NCBI GenBank assembly: GCA_033064195.1
Contig: JARBJD010000049.1
Location: 124,001 to 188,000, forward strand
Length of the DNA stretch: 64,000 nucleotides
Source: Blattamonas nauphoetae
Taxonomy: Eukaryota; Preaxostyla; Oxymonadida
Direction of reading: 5' to 3'
In this document: one piece after another, positions 1-10,884 of the stretch
How the letters are laid out: each line of letters starts with the position of its first letter
Numbering within the stretch: position 1 is the first letter of the stretch
Translations under genes and position numbers: made by a program
Notes under the pieces: generated by a model
The model's database searches: none
The model's input: the letters and a program-made list of their open reading frames with translations, nothing else
What the model was told of the DNA's origin: nothing

Positions 1-1
1 T

Positions 2-468
2 GCTCTCCTAGTTTATGACATTTCCAAACACCAAACTTTTGAGCATTGTGAGAGATGGCTCCGAGAACTTCGAGATCATGCTGACCCTCAAATACAGATT
101 CTTCTCGTCGGGAATAAATGCGATCTCCGACACTTGCGAAATGTCAATACAGAAGAAGGAAAGGGATTTGCTCAACGAAACGATCTTAGTTTTATTGAAA
201 CGTCAGCTCTTCATTCCACAAATGTCGAAACAACGTTCCAGACAATTCTACAGGGTATCTTCCATCATCATTCATTTTCAATCAATGCTTGATTAGAAAT
301 ATACAAAACAACTGTTGGTACATTTGGTGAAGACGCGAACCATGGTACAAAAGGAAAAGAGAAGAAAGGTAGAATCTTCATTTGTCGCTTACTCTTTGTC
401 CAGACTCTGGAACGGTTGTTGATCTTGAAGAAAAAACAGAGAAAGATGACTCAAAATGTCCTTGCTAA
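2..468 (+). CDS. RAB11: Rab11-family small GTPase (5' end outside window)
   Basis: Small GTPase that directs recycling-endosome and exocytic vesicle traffic when GTP-bound. The visible part reads from [19 protein letters not shown] through the guanine-binding motif GNKCDL and the Rab11-like stretch DLRHLRNV to [18 protein letters not shown], the G5 region. Predicted exons are 2-254, 297-344 and 406-468. The splices restore [10 protein letters not shown] and then a short acidic tail ending CPC, a CxC-type double prenylation signal, followed by TAA. The N-terminal half (P-loop, switch I) lies before the window. The Rab11 assignment rests on the [12 protein letters not shown] and STNVE signatures; the last intron (345-405) is the least certain part. 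Confidence 0.85.
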
Positions 469-802
469 ATCTCTCCACTTCGCCTTTATCTTCATTTGAT
501 TTGACCAGTTCTCGTCTTGTTTCTTTTTCGATGTTATCAGATGATTTTTGGTCAAATCTAGAGAAATACGTTCATTTTGAAAGGGTGCATCTGCTGTCAC
601 AAGTTTTCCTACCGTTCAGACGGCCAAAAATTTCGTCGTTCGTTTTCATGGAATGAGAAATGGATTTTTCTTGTTGTATCGGATCAAAACGCCTGTGTTC
701 ATGATTTTATCGTTATTTTCTTGGCAAGATCATCCATCAGTTCATGTCCATGGGGCGCATGGATTCAAGGAACGACTTGTGGGTATTGATCAGGAAATCA
801 GA
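469..802. other. Intergenic spacer between Rab11 and eL14 genes
   Basis: No convincing coding frame was found. Short ORFs on both strands have no recognisable conservation. It probably holds the Rab11 3' UTR and the eL14 promoter and 5' UTR. Confidence 0.5.
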
Positions 803-1408
803 ATGGTATTGAACTGTTTTGAATTGTCTATATCGTCCATTTGTTATTTTTGTCTGTTTTCCGTCACTTACAAATTGCATTTTGTGTTTTCCTTCTCTAT
901 TATCAAGCCCCAACGCTTCGTCGAAATTGGTCGTGTCTGCCTCGTTAACTACGGAAAGGTCAACAAACTGTGCGTCATTGTTGATGTTGTTGATCACAAT
1001 AAGGTCTGCTCCTGCAATTTCTCCATCTCAATGACTGTCTACACATTTCTTTCGCCGTGATATTGATTGACATTTTTTTAACGTTCTACTCACAAATAGG
1101 TTCTTGTTGATGGACCAGAGCCCCTGACTGGCATCAAACGTCAAGTGATCAGCCTCAGACGCCTTTCCCTCACTCCATTCACCGTCAATATCTCCCACGG
1201 TGCTCACCAACAAGTTGTTGTGAAAGCATTCGAAAAGGCCCAAATCCAAAAGAGATTCAACCGTACCTCATGGGGCAAGAAAATACTCAAGCGTGAGCTT
1301 CGTCTCGTTCAAACTGACTTCGACCGCTTTGTTGAAATGAAGAAGAAGCGTGAAGTCAACCACGGTGTGAAGGGTGAAGCTGCTTTGGTGAAAGCTGCAT
1401 CAAAGTAG
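803..1408 (+). CDS. RPL14: 60S ribosomal protein eL14
   Basis: Large-subunit ribosomal protein. Predicted exons are 803-805 (only the ATG), 908-1003 and 1100-1408, all phase 0, giving 135 residues and a TAG stop. The spliced protein starts M-PQRFVEIGRV, typical of eL14, continues through LVNYGKVNKLCVIVDVVD (KOW-type beta barrel) to VLVDGP and RLSLTPFTVNISHGA, and ends in a basic tail with TDFDRFVEMKKKR. The length is normal for the short protist form. The ATG-only first exon is inferred because the conserved second residue directly follows an acceptor and the upstream ATG is followed at once by a GT donor. An intron next to the start codon is common in ribosomal protein genes. Confidence 0.88.
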
Positions 1409-1640
1409 GTCATTGAAGAACTACTCGCCTTGCGACGGATTTCGAAGGTCATCAAGGGTTTTACATTTCGGAATCTGCACTGATCATCTTTCTTCCAAAA
1501 AATTCAGAGTATTTGATCCTCTTAAATAGCCAATGTGGCTGAAATAACTCATTGAGTCCAGACTGTATTTCATTCATAGAAATTCACAGTTCTCTGAATC
1601 ACAATTAAAGAGTGTCAATTGTGGGTCTGATCAGAACTCG

Positions 1641-4600
1641 ATGAGTAAGGCAATCGTCAACTTTTCGATTCAATACAAGGACACAAAGTGGGGTGACGCC
1701 ATTTACATCAGTGGATCCATTCCTGAACTTGGTGAATGGGACGCTGACAAAGCAGTCCGCATGAATGGTTTTAATGGAAATTGGATTGCTTACGTTACTA
1801 TCCCAATCAACACCACATTTGAATACAAGGTACGCTTCTAACAATTACTAGCCTAATTTTTCTCATCACAAAATTTCAATTTGCACTTTGATGCCTCTCA
1901 ATCTTCAACTTTTGTCAACTCCGTCTTTCTCAGTACTTCTATCGCAGTGGCAACTACCTCAAATGGGATCATGAGAACCACACAAGGCTTATTAACATCC
2001 CAGTTGGAGAAGTCTGTGAAATCCGCGATTTGTGGAGTGAACCTCCCACAGCAAACGAAAAGTTGCGACGCACAGCAATCATCAAGAACGTGTGCCAAGT
2101 TCGTGAAAACCCTCAACAATTGCCTGCTCTCACTACTCCGGAGGATGGAAAAGTCACAGTTGTCTTCGAAGTCCCCGTTCCCCTCCTCGGTCCAAAAGAA
2201 AATGTTCACCTCATTGGAGCGACCAAACACGCGAAATTTTGGAGAATTAACCAGTCACAGTCAATGTACGATGGTGACTACCCCATCTTCAGATGCGCAA
2301 AGACCTTCACAAAGAACGAACTTCCCGTACAGTACAAGTTTGTCCTCTCACACTCTCTCGGCGAGAAATGTGAAGACATTGAAGTTGGCGGAAACCACAT
2401 GGGAAGCGCACCAATCCCAATTGCTCAATATGATCAAGACTGCATTGTCTGGGTCCTCCGCGAAGGCCGCCCATTCCCAATCCAAATGCAAGACGCGATC
2501 AAAGAAAAGCACATGAACCCCCTCAAGCACGACTACGCCCAATATCTATTCATTCGATCCGAGGAATTCCATTACCCCAACAAGCCCAACATGAAACTCG
2601 GTGGTCTTGTTATCCCTGTCTTCTCCCTCCGCACCAAACAATCTCTCGGAATCGGCGAGTTTGCCGATCTCCCCACCATGGCTGACTTCTGCTACCGCTC
2701 AGGTCTCCGTGTCATCCAACTCCTCCCCATTACAGACACCACAGTGAACTTTGTCAACTGGCGTGATTCGTATCCGTATTCGGCCACGTCCAGCTTTGCC
2801 CTCCATCCCATCTACGTCAACATCGATTCCATCGGCAACCTCCCTCCAGAGATTGCATCCTCCCTCCCCAAACTCCGCGAAGAACTCAACCTGCCGAAGG
2901 TGGACTACGAAAAGACGCTCACCACCAAACTCGACCTCCTTCAGAAAGTGTTCGATTATCACCGCTCCAAAAAGATCCTCGAGGCCGATACAGAGTTCCC
3001 CAAGTTCCTGCAGGACAGTCGCTACTGGCTTCCATCGTACGCTGCCTTCAAAACACTCGCTGAAAAGCACAAGACAACCACGTGGGAGTCGTGGCCTGAA
3101 ACAGACAAGAAGGAAGAAAACGTGCAGAAGCTTGTTTCTGACATGATGGCACCCACACACCCGCTGTACAGCCGTGTCCTCTTCCACCAGTGGGTGCAGT
3201 ACCACCTCGACAAGCAACTCCGCACTGCCTCTCAAACATGCGCCAAGAAATACCACGTTGCGTTGAAGGGAGACATCCCAATCGGTGTTGACCTCCGCTC
3301 GGCCGACACGTGGTACTTCCGCCCGTACTTCCGTTTCGGAACCAAATCTGGTGCTCCTCCAGACGACTTCTCCGTGCACGGACAGAACTGGGAGTTCCCC
3401 ACATACAACTGGGACAAGATGATCGAGGACAACTTCGACTGGTTCCGCAACCGTCTGATTGTGATGGCCCGCTCATCGTCGCTCTACCGCATTGACCATA
3501 TCCTCGGCTTCTTCCGCATCTGGGAAATCCCAGGCACGTGCGAAGGTGGTCTGCACGCTCGCTTCTTCCCTGGCGAGATGATCCACAAGAACGACCTGAA
3601 GTCTTGGGGTGGACTGGAGGACTACTTCGGACGCCTCACCACTCCCATCATCACGTACGACCTGGTCAACCGCGAGTTTGGAGATAAGGCCATGGAAGTC
3701 ATCCAACACTTCATGCAAAAGGCCCCCGCTGACTTCGACGGTGAGCTGCTGTTCCGTCCGGAATACCAGACTGAGACCGCCATCGCCAACGAGGTGAAGA
3801 AAATGTGGGGGATCACACCCACCTCCGACTCCGACACTCTGAAGGAGCTCGACACGTACCTCAAGCACTTCTGGATTCTGACCAACAGTGTCTGCCTGTT
3901 CAAATATGACGACTGGTACGTTCCACGTTTTGGAATGAAGAAGTCACTCAGCTGGCAGATGCTTGGCCCAGAATGGCAGCGCATCCTGGAGACCATGGAG
4001 CGCGAGTACTTCTGGAAATGGCACAGCAGCACCTGGTGGAACTCCGCGGAAGCAAAATTCCCGCGCATCAAGGCAGCCACCGACATGCTTGTGTGCGGCG
4101 AGGATCTTGGTCTCCTCCGCGACCTTGTTCCCGAGATGATGCACAAATACGAGATTCTTGGCCTGCGTGTACAGCGAATGACTCCCGACCCTCACAAATG
4201 GTTCTACCACCCCAACGAATACTCCCACGACATCGTTGCCACCACCTCCACTCACGACATGCCCCCACTCCGCGCCTGGTGGAAGATGGTCGACCGCAGC
4301 AAGGTTGACTTCAACCAGTGGGTCCACACGGCCGAAGGACAAGAGGCCTGCGATAAGCGCAACTGCTTCTGGTACAACGTCCTCGAGAACCACTGGGAGA
4401 CCCCAGACGACCTCTCCAACTACGATGTCAACCGCATTGTGGACATGCACGTGTACAGCCCAGCCATGTTCTGCATTCTTCCTTATCAGGATCTCGTCGC
4501 CATCCTGCCTGACCAGGATGTGTATCATCAGAACCCATTTGATGAGGTTATCAACGATCCTTCCAACAGAACTCACTACTGGCAATACAGAATGCCATGC

Positions 4601-4687
4601 TTTGTTGAGAAGCTGCTGGAGAAGCAAGAGCTCATTGATACCATCAGAGAGAAGATGGAGCTGTCAGGAAGATTGGCAGATCATTAA
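1641..4687 (+). CDS. DPE2: Cytosolic 4-alpha-glucanotransferase, DPE2 type (2x CBM20 + GH77)
   Basis: Transfers glucosyl units from maltose or malto-oligosaccharides to glycogen-like acceptors in the cytosol. Two exons (1641-1829, 1934-4687; 104-nt intron, phase 0) encode about 980 residues, the usual DPE2 size. Residues about 1-110 form a first starch-binding CBM20 (NFSIQYKDTKWGDAIYISGS, later ELGEWD) and about 130-240 a second (VTVVFEVPVPL, then NVHLIGA). The rest is a GH77 amylomaltase barrel. Catalytic candidates are visible: nucleophile D584 in YRIDH, acid/base E786 in CGEDLG, and D838 in STHDMPP. No signal peptide is seen. Two CBM20s in front of GH77 separate DPE2 from plastid or bacterial MalQ. 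The gene implies maltose/glycogen turnover in the cytosol. The splice restores EYK-YFYRSGNY in the first CBM20. Confidence 0.95.
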
Positions 4688-4829
4688 GTTTTCGTTGTCG
4701 TCGCTCGAGAACGTCAAGTAGTTTTCGCGACGATGGGATCCTTGTAATTAAGTTAGTTTTCGTACAAAATGTCTGATTTCTCTTGTCTCTTTCTGATTAA
4801 TCCGAAAGCAAAACCTTCGGTTTGATCCA

Positions 4830-6826
4830 ATGCCAGGAACTAATCTTGTTACTCTCAGATGCAAAGATGAAAATGACATCTATATCACATATAATAAAGC
4901 CTCATACATCCTCGGAAGACTCTCAGGATCCGTTGCACCAGTCAGTTTGGCACACATTCTTTCTTGACCTTTTTAGACTCTGTACCTGAAGGAACTAGTC
5001 ATAGCATTGCCTGTCTTGGACTCTTGGGAGTCTATCCACTCCCGTCCTCATATGTTTGTCTCCTAGTCCAACAAGTTGACCACGTTGGAGAGATTCTTGG
5101 GCATACCATCTTGCGTGTTGTTCGAGGAGGAATCTATCCCCCACGAGAGGTTATTCTTCAGGGAATCACCGATAGTGATGAAAAACGAGACACAGCAGAA
5201 TTTCTCGACAAATTGTTGGAAATGATCAACGACAAAACCTTCTACTACTCTGAACAAAATGGAACTCAACCGTCTGCAAACACACCTGTTGTTCTTCCCA
5301 ACTGGACAATTGGAAACACAGTTCAGAACGCCAGTAAGGCCTCTGATTCGTCCTTGTCTGCTGTTCAGAACTTCAAGCCAGACTTTATGTGGAATCGATT
5401 CCTCTGCGAACCATTCATCCAAGCCAAGCTCACCTCACTCGTCACACCGATCATCCGAGGCTTTGCCACCGTCGCAGAGTACCCATATCAAGGAAAAATC
5501 ATGAAATATGCAGTTATTTCCAGAGTTCGGACAAACAGAAGTGGTTATCGATTCCAGCGTCGTGGATGTGATTCCGATGGATACTGCACAAATTTCATTG
5601 AATCAGAGCAGATTGTTGGAATTGAGAAGACCCTCTTCTCGTACGTTCAGATCCGTGGGTCGGTGCCAATGAGATGGGTGCAGATGCCCAATATTGCGTA
5701 CAAGCCCACCGTTTATTTCAGAGATGATTGGAAAACAACCCTCCAAACAACAAAGAAGCACTTCACCCAGCTGAATGAAGAATATGGGAACGTGTATGCA
5801 GTCAGTCTCCTCGACGAAAAGAAGACGGAAAAAGAGCTCGGCCACACTTATGCTGCAGTCATGAAGGAGCTCCGGAAGGATTCAAGCTTTGCTGCTGCCA
5901 ATGATTTCTCGTGGTTTGACTTCCACCTTGTGTGCAAGGGCATGAAGTTCGAGAGAGTCGCGAAGCTTCTTACACTCGTTCCCGACGTCATCAAAAACTT
6001 TGGATACTTCATGTCTGTCGACGGAACCATCAAGCACGAGCAGCGCGGGGTCTTCCGCACGAACTGTCTGGACACTCTGGACAGAACTGGCGTTGTGCAG
6101 CATCTTCTGTCGATGGAGGCTCTCCACTCCGAGCTCGTCGAAGCCGGCGTCTTCGTCGAAGAGGACAAGCCCGCCGAAGCCGAATTCCCGTTCCCGACGA
6201 GCGGATCAAAGAAGGTGGACAGCGCTCTGAAGATTGTCTGGTCGGACAACGCAAATGCAGCCGCGTTCGTCAACACATCCACAAACGCGATGAAGGCAGA
6301 CTACACCCGCACTGGAAAGCGGACGAAGATGGGTGCTCTGCAGGACGGTGTGATTGCTGTGGACCGCTACATCCGAAACAACTTCACACACGGCAACGAC
6401 CAGGACAAGCTCGACCTGTTCCTCGGCAAGTACGACCCACGCACTGCTCGGAAGGACGGGAAGTACGTCTCCCCGTTCGCAAAGAGGCCAAGCAAGTTCC
6501 CCATCGCCACCATCCAGATGCTCCTCATTGTGTGTGCTGTTGTTGGTGTGCTCCTCGCTCTCGTTGTCCCAAAACCGTCCCACCTCGTCGGCGAGTCTCT
6601 GAAGAAGAACGGCATCGTCCGCTTGTTGGATGCGGTGATTGCCCTCGTCGTCTGTCTCGGGGCTGCCGCTGGGCTGTACTACGTTGCCACGTTCAAAGTG
6701 ATGAAAGCATCGAGTGACAAGTACGTTACTCATTCGTATTTGGTGGGTGATGATGCTCGCAAGGTGGATGGGCAGGAGAAGGCTCTGCTCACGTCGATCA
6801 TGCCAAAAAGTGACAAGGCGGAATAA
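4830..6826 (+). CDS. SAC1: Sac1-type phosphoinositide phosphatase
   Basis: Dephosphorylates PI4P (and PI3P) at ER/Golgi membranes. Predicted exons are 4830-4944 and 4977-6826, giving about 654 residues, similar to yeast Sac1 (623). The first exon supplies the N-terminal beta strands (KASYILGRLSGSVAP). The joined protein then follows the Sac N-lobe (ACLGLLGVYPLP, HVGEILGHTI). The catalytic P-loop is RTNCLDTLDRT, a complete CX5R with C402 and R408. Two hydrophobic segments near the C-terminus (TIQMLLIVCAVVGVLLALVV and LLDAVIALVVCLGAAAGLYY) form the tail anchor expected of Sac1. A long insertion precedes the conserved RGFATVAEYPYQGK block. The start codon is the first ATG in frame with the conserved exon. 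Confidence 0.92.
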
Positions 6827-7048
6827 GCAGGATTAGTCATTTCAGATCAGGGGTGCTGGTAATTGCTTGCAGTGACTTCTTTCACCCCTGCCTTTCATTT
6901 AACTCCTTTTCTTCCACAAAACTATGTCGAATCGGTGACCTGGTGAAGCCAGGAGATTCAGTCGAGAGATGAAAGAAAGATTGAGGCAGAAAGCCGAATG
7001 AAGAGTTCAAAAATGAAGAATCAACACAGAACTCATCTTCGCCCCAGT

Positions 7049-8220
7049 TCAATCTCCATCGCCTTCCTCTTCCTTCTCTGTGGGTGATGTGGACGGTGAC
7101 GGCTGCTCCTCTGCCCTTTGCTTTTGCGAAAGTTCCTTCAGGGCGGCTTGTGCGGCTGCTGCTTCCATCTGAGCTTGTTGCCTGAGCTTCTTCTCTTCGC
7201 TGAGGCGTTGATAACACTGCCTGAGCTCCTCCTTCACTCTGACAAGCTCGTCTTTCCTCTGCTGAAGCTCGTCCTCCAACCGCTCTTGCACCGAACAAGT
7301 GGGATGTGTGGAGAGATCAACAGACACGTCTGGCTCAGTTTCGAGTGATCGAGTGGAGAGGAAGACTTCACGGAACACCATCGCTGTAACTCTGCCCGCA
7401 ACACCAATCACGTCAGCGTCTTTCTCTCGCCCGGTCTGGACAACAGACATGAGAGTCTGCCGAAGGATGTTGAGACCTCTCCGCACTCGAATCTCAAAGT
7501 CTGTGCTCGTCACTTCTGTCTCAGACGGGGAGAGCTCCACTTCGTGCTTGCTGTCCTTGTCTTTCTTCTTTTTCTGTCGCTGTGCACGAGCCTCAGCATC
7601 CAGTGCACGTTGGAGACCCTTGGCAATATTTCCGATTGCTTCGACAGCAACCATGCGACGAGAAGTTGATTCGCCATTTCGCGCTTGTGAACAAATCTCA
7701 TTCACAACTCCAGTTTTCAAGAGAAATTCGATTTCGTGTGGAGGATAATGATCTTCACAGACAATTCTGGGATGGGTGAGAGATTAAAGAGCAAACCCGA
7801 TCGCCTTAATGGCGGGTTGAGAGATTGCGTCGTCATCTGAGTTGGCATGTGAAATGAGGATAGGAAGATAGTGAATGAGTGTTTCTGTATGAAGTGCTGT
7901 TCCAGAGAGGAGTGCTTCAAGAAGCGTTTTCATTGCAACAGATACAGGTGTTCCAGGATGTGCTTTCAGGATTGTCAGCAATATAGGAACAGTGTCGGCA
8001 GAATGAAGAGTTTGTATTATGCCAGTATTTTCCTGTAAATCTGACCATCTGAGAGGGAATGAGGATACCTCTGATGCATTGAATGATGAGTTCTGTTGAA
8101 ATGTCGATTCGTTGATGGTCTCGACCGAGTTCCAAACGTTTGACACTCGCCTGAGGATCAAAGACCTTTTGGAGAGAGGTTTTATCCTATTAGATGAGAT
8201 GCATGAGACACAAAATGCAT
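7049..8220 (-). CDS. Armadillo-like/coiled-coil protein, family not recognised
   Basis: Four predicted exons (8212-8220, 8069-8186, 7797-8040, 7049-7766), separated by introns of 25, 28 and 30 nt, sum to 1089 nt, or 362 residues. The middle part has helix-pair features of ARM/HEAT repeats (SADTVPILLTILKAHPGTPV, then SVAMKTLLEALLSG; ISQPAIKAIGIVCED; FLLKTGVVNEICSQARNG). A lysine-rich linker, another helical block and a glutamine/glutamate-rich coiled coil (about residues 275-335) follow, with an acidic tail ending EEEGDGD. No enzyme motif is seen. The exon phases all agree, which supports the structure; the nine-base first exon is the weakest element. It faces the ubiquitin-like gene at 8352 head to head. 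Confidence 0.65.
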
Positions 8221-8351
8221 TTTCAAACAAATTGCGTTGTAAGGGGTAGTTTTTGATCAGTTGTGGAGATTAGCGGCGTCGATAGGGGAGAGTTTATCGA
8301 CATTTCTCTGTGAAAAAAAGTTGTGGGTAGTTTCACACAGATCGTTGAACC

Positions 8352-8887
8352 ATGGAAGACAAACAGAAACGAACGATATTTCCCCGCCACAAACCTACCC
8401 CAACACCCTCACAGCCGCCACCTCCCCCAGAACAACCACCTCTCCCACAACAACATCCACAACCACAACAATCACCACTGCAACCACCTCAACCTGCTCC
8501 AAACAAACCTAATAACAAATTTATTCATCGCTCCAACCATCAAGATGTGTCTCCTCCAACCGACTATCCAACTGGCTATCCAGCAGTTCAACCACCACTG
8601 TATCACTCTCTTTTCTTATTTTTCCCAGAAGGACATATAAAATCAAGGCGAAATCAATTGAGACTCCAAGCGATCAAACTACTGTCTCTGACTTGAAATC
8701 AACCGATACTGTTCAACTCCTCAAAACAAAAATTCGCCAGCAAATCCAAAGAGACAATCTCCCTGACCATCGATTTTTGTATAGCGGGAGAGCGTTGGTG
8801 GATAATGAATGTTTGTACTTCTATTTTGGCGACCACGACGAAAACAAACCTCCACTGATTAATCTCATCCCAATCAGTAGGAATTAA
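8352..8887 (+). CDS. Proline-rich protein with C-terminal ubiquitin-like domain
   Basis: Exons 8352-8599 and 8629-8887 are joined by a 29-nt intron with matching phase and give 168 residues. The N-terminal half is low complexity: PT/PS runs, then P- and Q-rich segments. After the splice, residues about 83-168 read RTYKIKAKSIETPSDQTTV, then STDTVQLLKTKIRQQIQ and HRFLYSGRALVDNECLYFY. This is the beta-beta-alpha-beta pattern of a ubiquitin-like fold, with FLYSGRAL matching the IFAGKQL region. There is no terminal GG, so it is a built-in domain rather than a processed modifier. The biological partner is unknown; such domains often dock on the proteasome or p97. Confidence 0.75.
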
Positions 8888-8975
8888 TCTTCATATTTTC
8901 ATCATTCTCCGTAAAACTCTTGCATCATTTCTTCCCTATTTATTTTGGATGTTGATGTTGTTTTAGCAAAACCTC

Positions 8976-10828
8976 ATGACACACCCACTATTTTTTTCGA
9001 TGCTCATTGACGAACCGAAAGGAAGTGAAAAAGTTCCTGTTCAGGATGTTCTAACGCGTGCTCAGTCACTTTCTCAAGCCGGAGATCTAAATGGCGTGAT
9101 TCAATGTCTTACAGTCGCTGAAAGAACCTATCGAAAGGTCTCATTCTTCTCTCTGTTAACGAGATTACACTCTTTCACATCCAGCTCCAAGACACAGAAA
9201 GTGAGAGTCAAGTTCTTATAAGCATATGTCAATACCTTTTTGATGCACAACAGTTCGAAACACTCAACGAAAAAGTTGAAGAACTCACAAAAGTCCGTGG
9301 ACCACTTATCGTTGTATGCGTCTCTCATACAGTGGAAATACACATTTTAGGCTCTTCGACAAATGTTTGAACATTGTAGAACTCTAGCGAAGTCAATGGA
9401 CGATGGCGATACAAAAGGAGCTTTTATGCAAGCCCTTCGGAAGGTTACTGACGGAAATGTATTCAATTTTCGCTTATTATATTGTTTTATCTTTCCATTT
9501 CTTCTGTTAGGTTGAGTACGAAGCAGTACGGATTGATTTAACTCGTTCTCTCTCAAAAATGTATGAACGGCTGGGTCGTGGCCAGGAGGCTGTAGATGTT
9601 CTCATGGAAATAGCGGTATGTGAAACATCCATTGTATTTTCGGCTATTATTTTCCCTGATGATGATAGATTGAAACTGCAGGTACTTTGACAAGAGAAGA
9701 TCGGGCCGAGTTGGTAATTGAGCAAATGCGGTTAAATCTTTCAATCGACAATTTCATCCAAGCTGGAATTCAATCAAAGAAATTTCCACTCCGTGGGACA
9801 GAGAAATATTATGTCTGGCTTTTTTGACACATCATCGATTCAAGATTGACTACTATTCACAACTTCTTCTCCTCCACATCCACGAGAGAGACTTTCTCGC
9901 AACTGCACGCGATTTTCGAAGCATTTCACAAGAAGCGGAACGCCAATGCAAAGCAAAGGACAAAAAGTCAATAGATGGAAAGGACAAGGAAGAAGGATGG
10001 AAAGACGAAGCAGAACGGCGAGATTTCATCAATATCATTCACAATGTTTGTCATTCTTTTCGGAGGTCGATCATTATGGTTTCTGCAGGCCACCACTTCA
10101 TCTGCTCTCTTCTTACTCATCACACCATATTCCCCAGAACAAAATGGAATGTTACTCGAAGCTGTTGCTGATGGAAAACGCCCTGATGCCCCGATTTTGA
10201 AGTTTCGAATATTTTTTGCTCATATATCTTGTCCCGTTACGTCATCTTCATCCAGCAATCTTACCCAGAGCTTCTTAAAGGATCTATTGATTTCACGCCC
10301 AACTGTCGAACAGGTGTTCTCTCTCCTCTCAACGGAATGTTTGGCGCTAACAGGAAATATTCGATCTTTGCTTCCACAACTCGTCAGTTCAACGTGTTCG
10401 TCTGTCCTTCATCCCGGTGAACTATCGCAACTTATTCGAAAGGAATTGTTGGATAGAGTGACAGAACATGTACGTTCCTTTCCAGCCGTTTTATTCTCTC
10501 TTTCCTTCTCATTCAGGACCTCCGAGTCATCGCCAAGTTCTACAAACGAGTATCAATGAAAAGACTTGCTGAACTTCTGAATTCCACAGAAGATATCACA
10601 GAAGAGACTGTGTCCAAGCTCGCTGTCGATGGGCAGATTTACGCCAAGATCAACAGACCCAAACAATTTGTCGAGTTCGTGAGGCCGCTGTCAACAGATG
10701 AAGTGCTCGATGATTGGTCAAATAGGGTCTCACTTCTTTTGTCGAAGGTGGAGAAAGTGTCACAGTTGATTGAGAAGGAACGAATTACTTGCGGCGATCA
10801 TTCGGAATCATCTCACATTCTTTCGTAG
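8976..10828 (+). CDS. RPN5: 26S proteasome lid subunit Rpn5 (PSMD12), PCI domain
   Basis: Non-catalytic lid subunit of the 26S proteasome. At least eight exons separated by roughly 30-60-nt introns can be followed. Helical repeats include VEYEAVRIDLTRSLSKMY and ERLGRGQEAVDVLMEIAIET, the segment that matches the Rpn5 family best (E.ER...L.RRLA.I.E..G....A). The C-terminal PCI/winged-helix part spans 10157-10828: VTEHDLRVIAKFYKRVSMKR and LAELLNSTEDITEE, then YAKINRPKQFVEFVRP and a final coiled coil. It ends TAG at 10828. The first ATG (8976) precedes a second in-frame ATG at 9000 and either could be used. The order of exons is secure; a few internal borders (around 10200-10320) are not resolved. 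Confidence 0.85.
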
Positions 10829-10884
10829 ATTCAAGCTTGTCGCTGAAATGACCAAAAATAAATCATGTGGTTGAGAAAAAAGAT

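Noticed and set aside
2699-4627. Long antisense ORFs over DPE2
   Set aside because: Shadows of a GC-richer, codon-biased gene on the plus strand; no homology.
8376-8600. Proline/glutamine-rich stretch as a separate low-complexity repeat locus
   Set aside because: It is the in-frame N-terminal half of the ubiquitin-like-domain protein, confirmed by matching splice phase.
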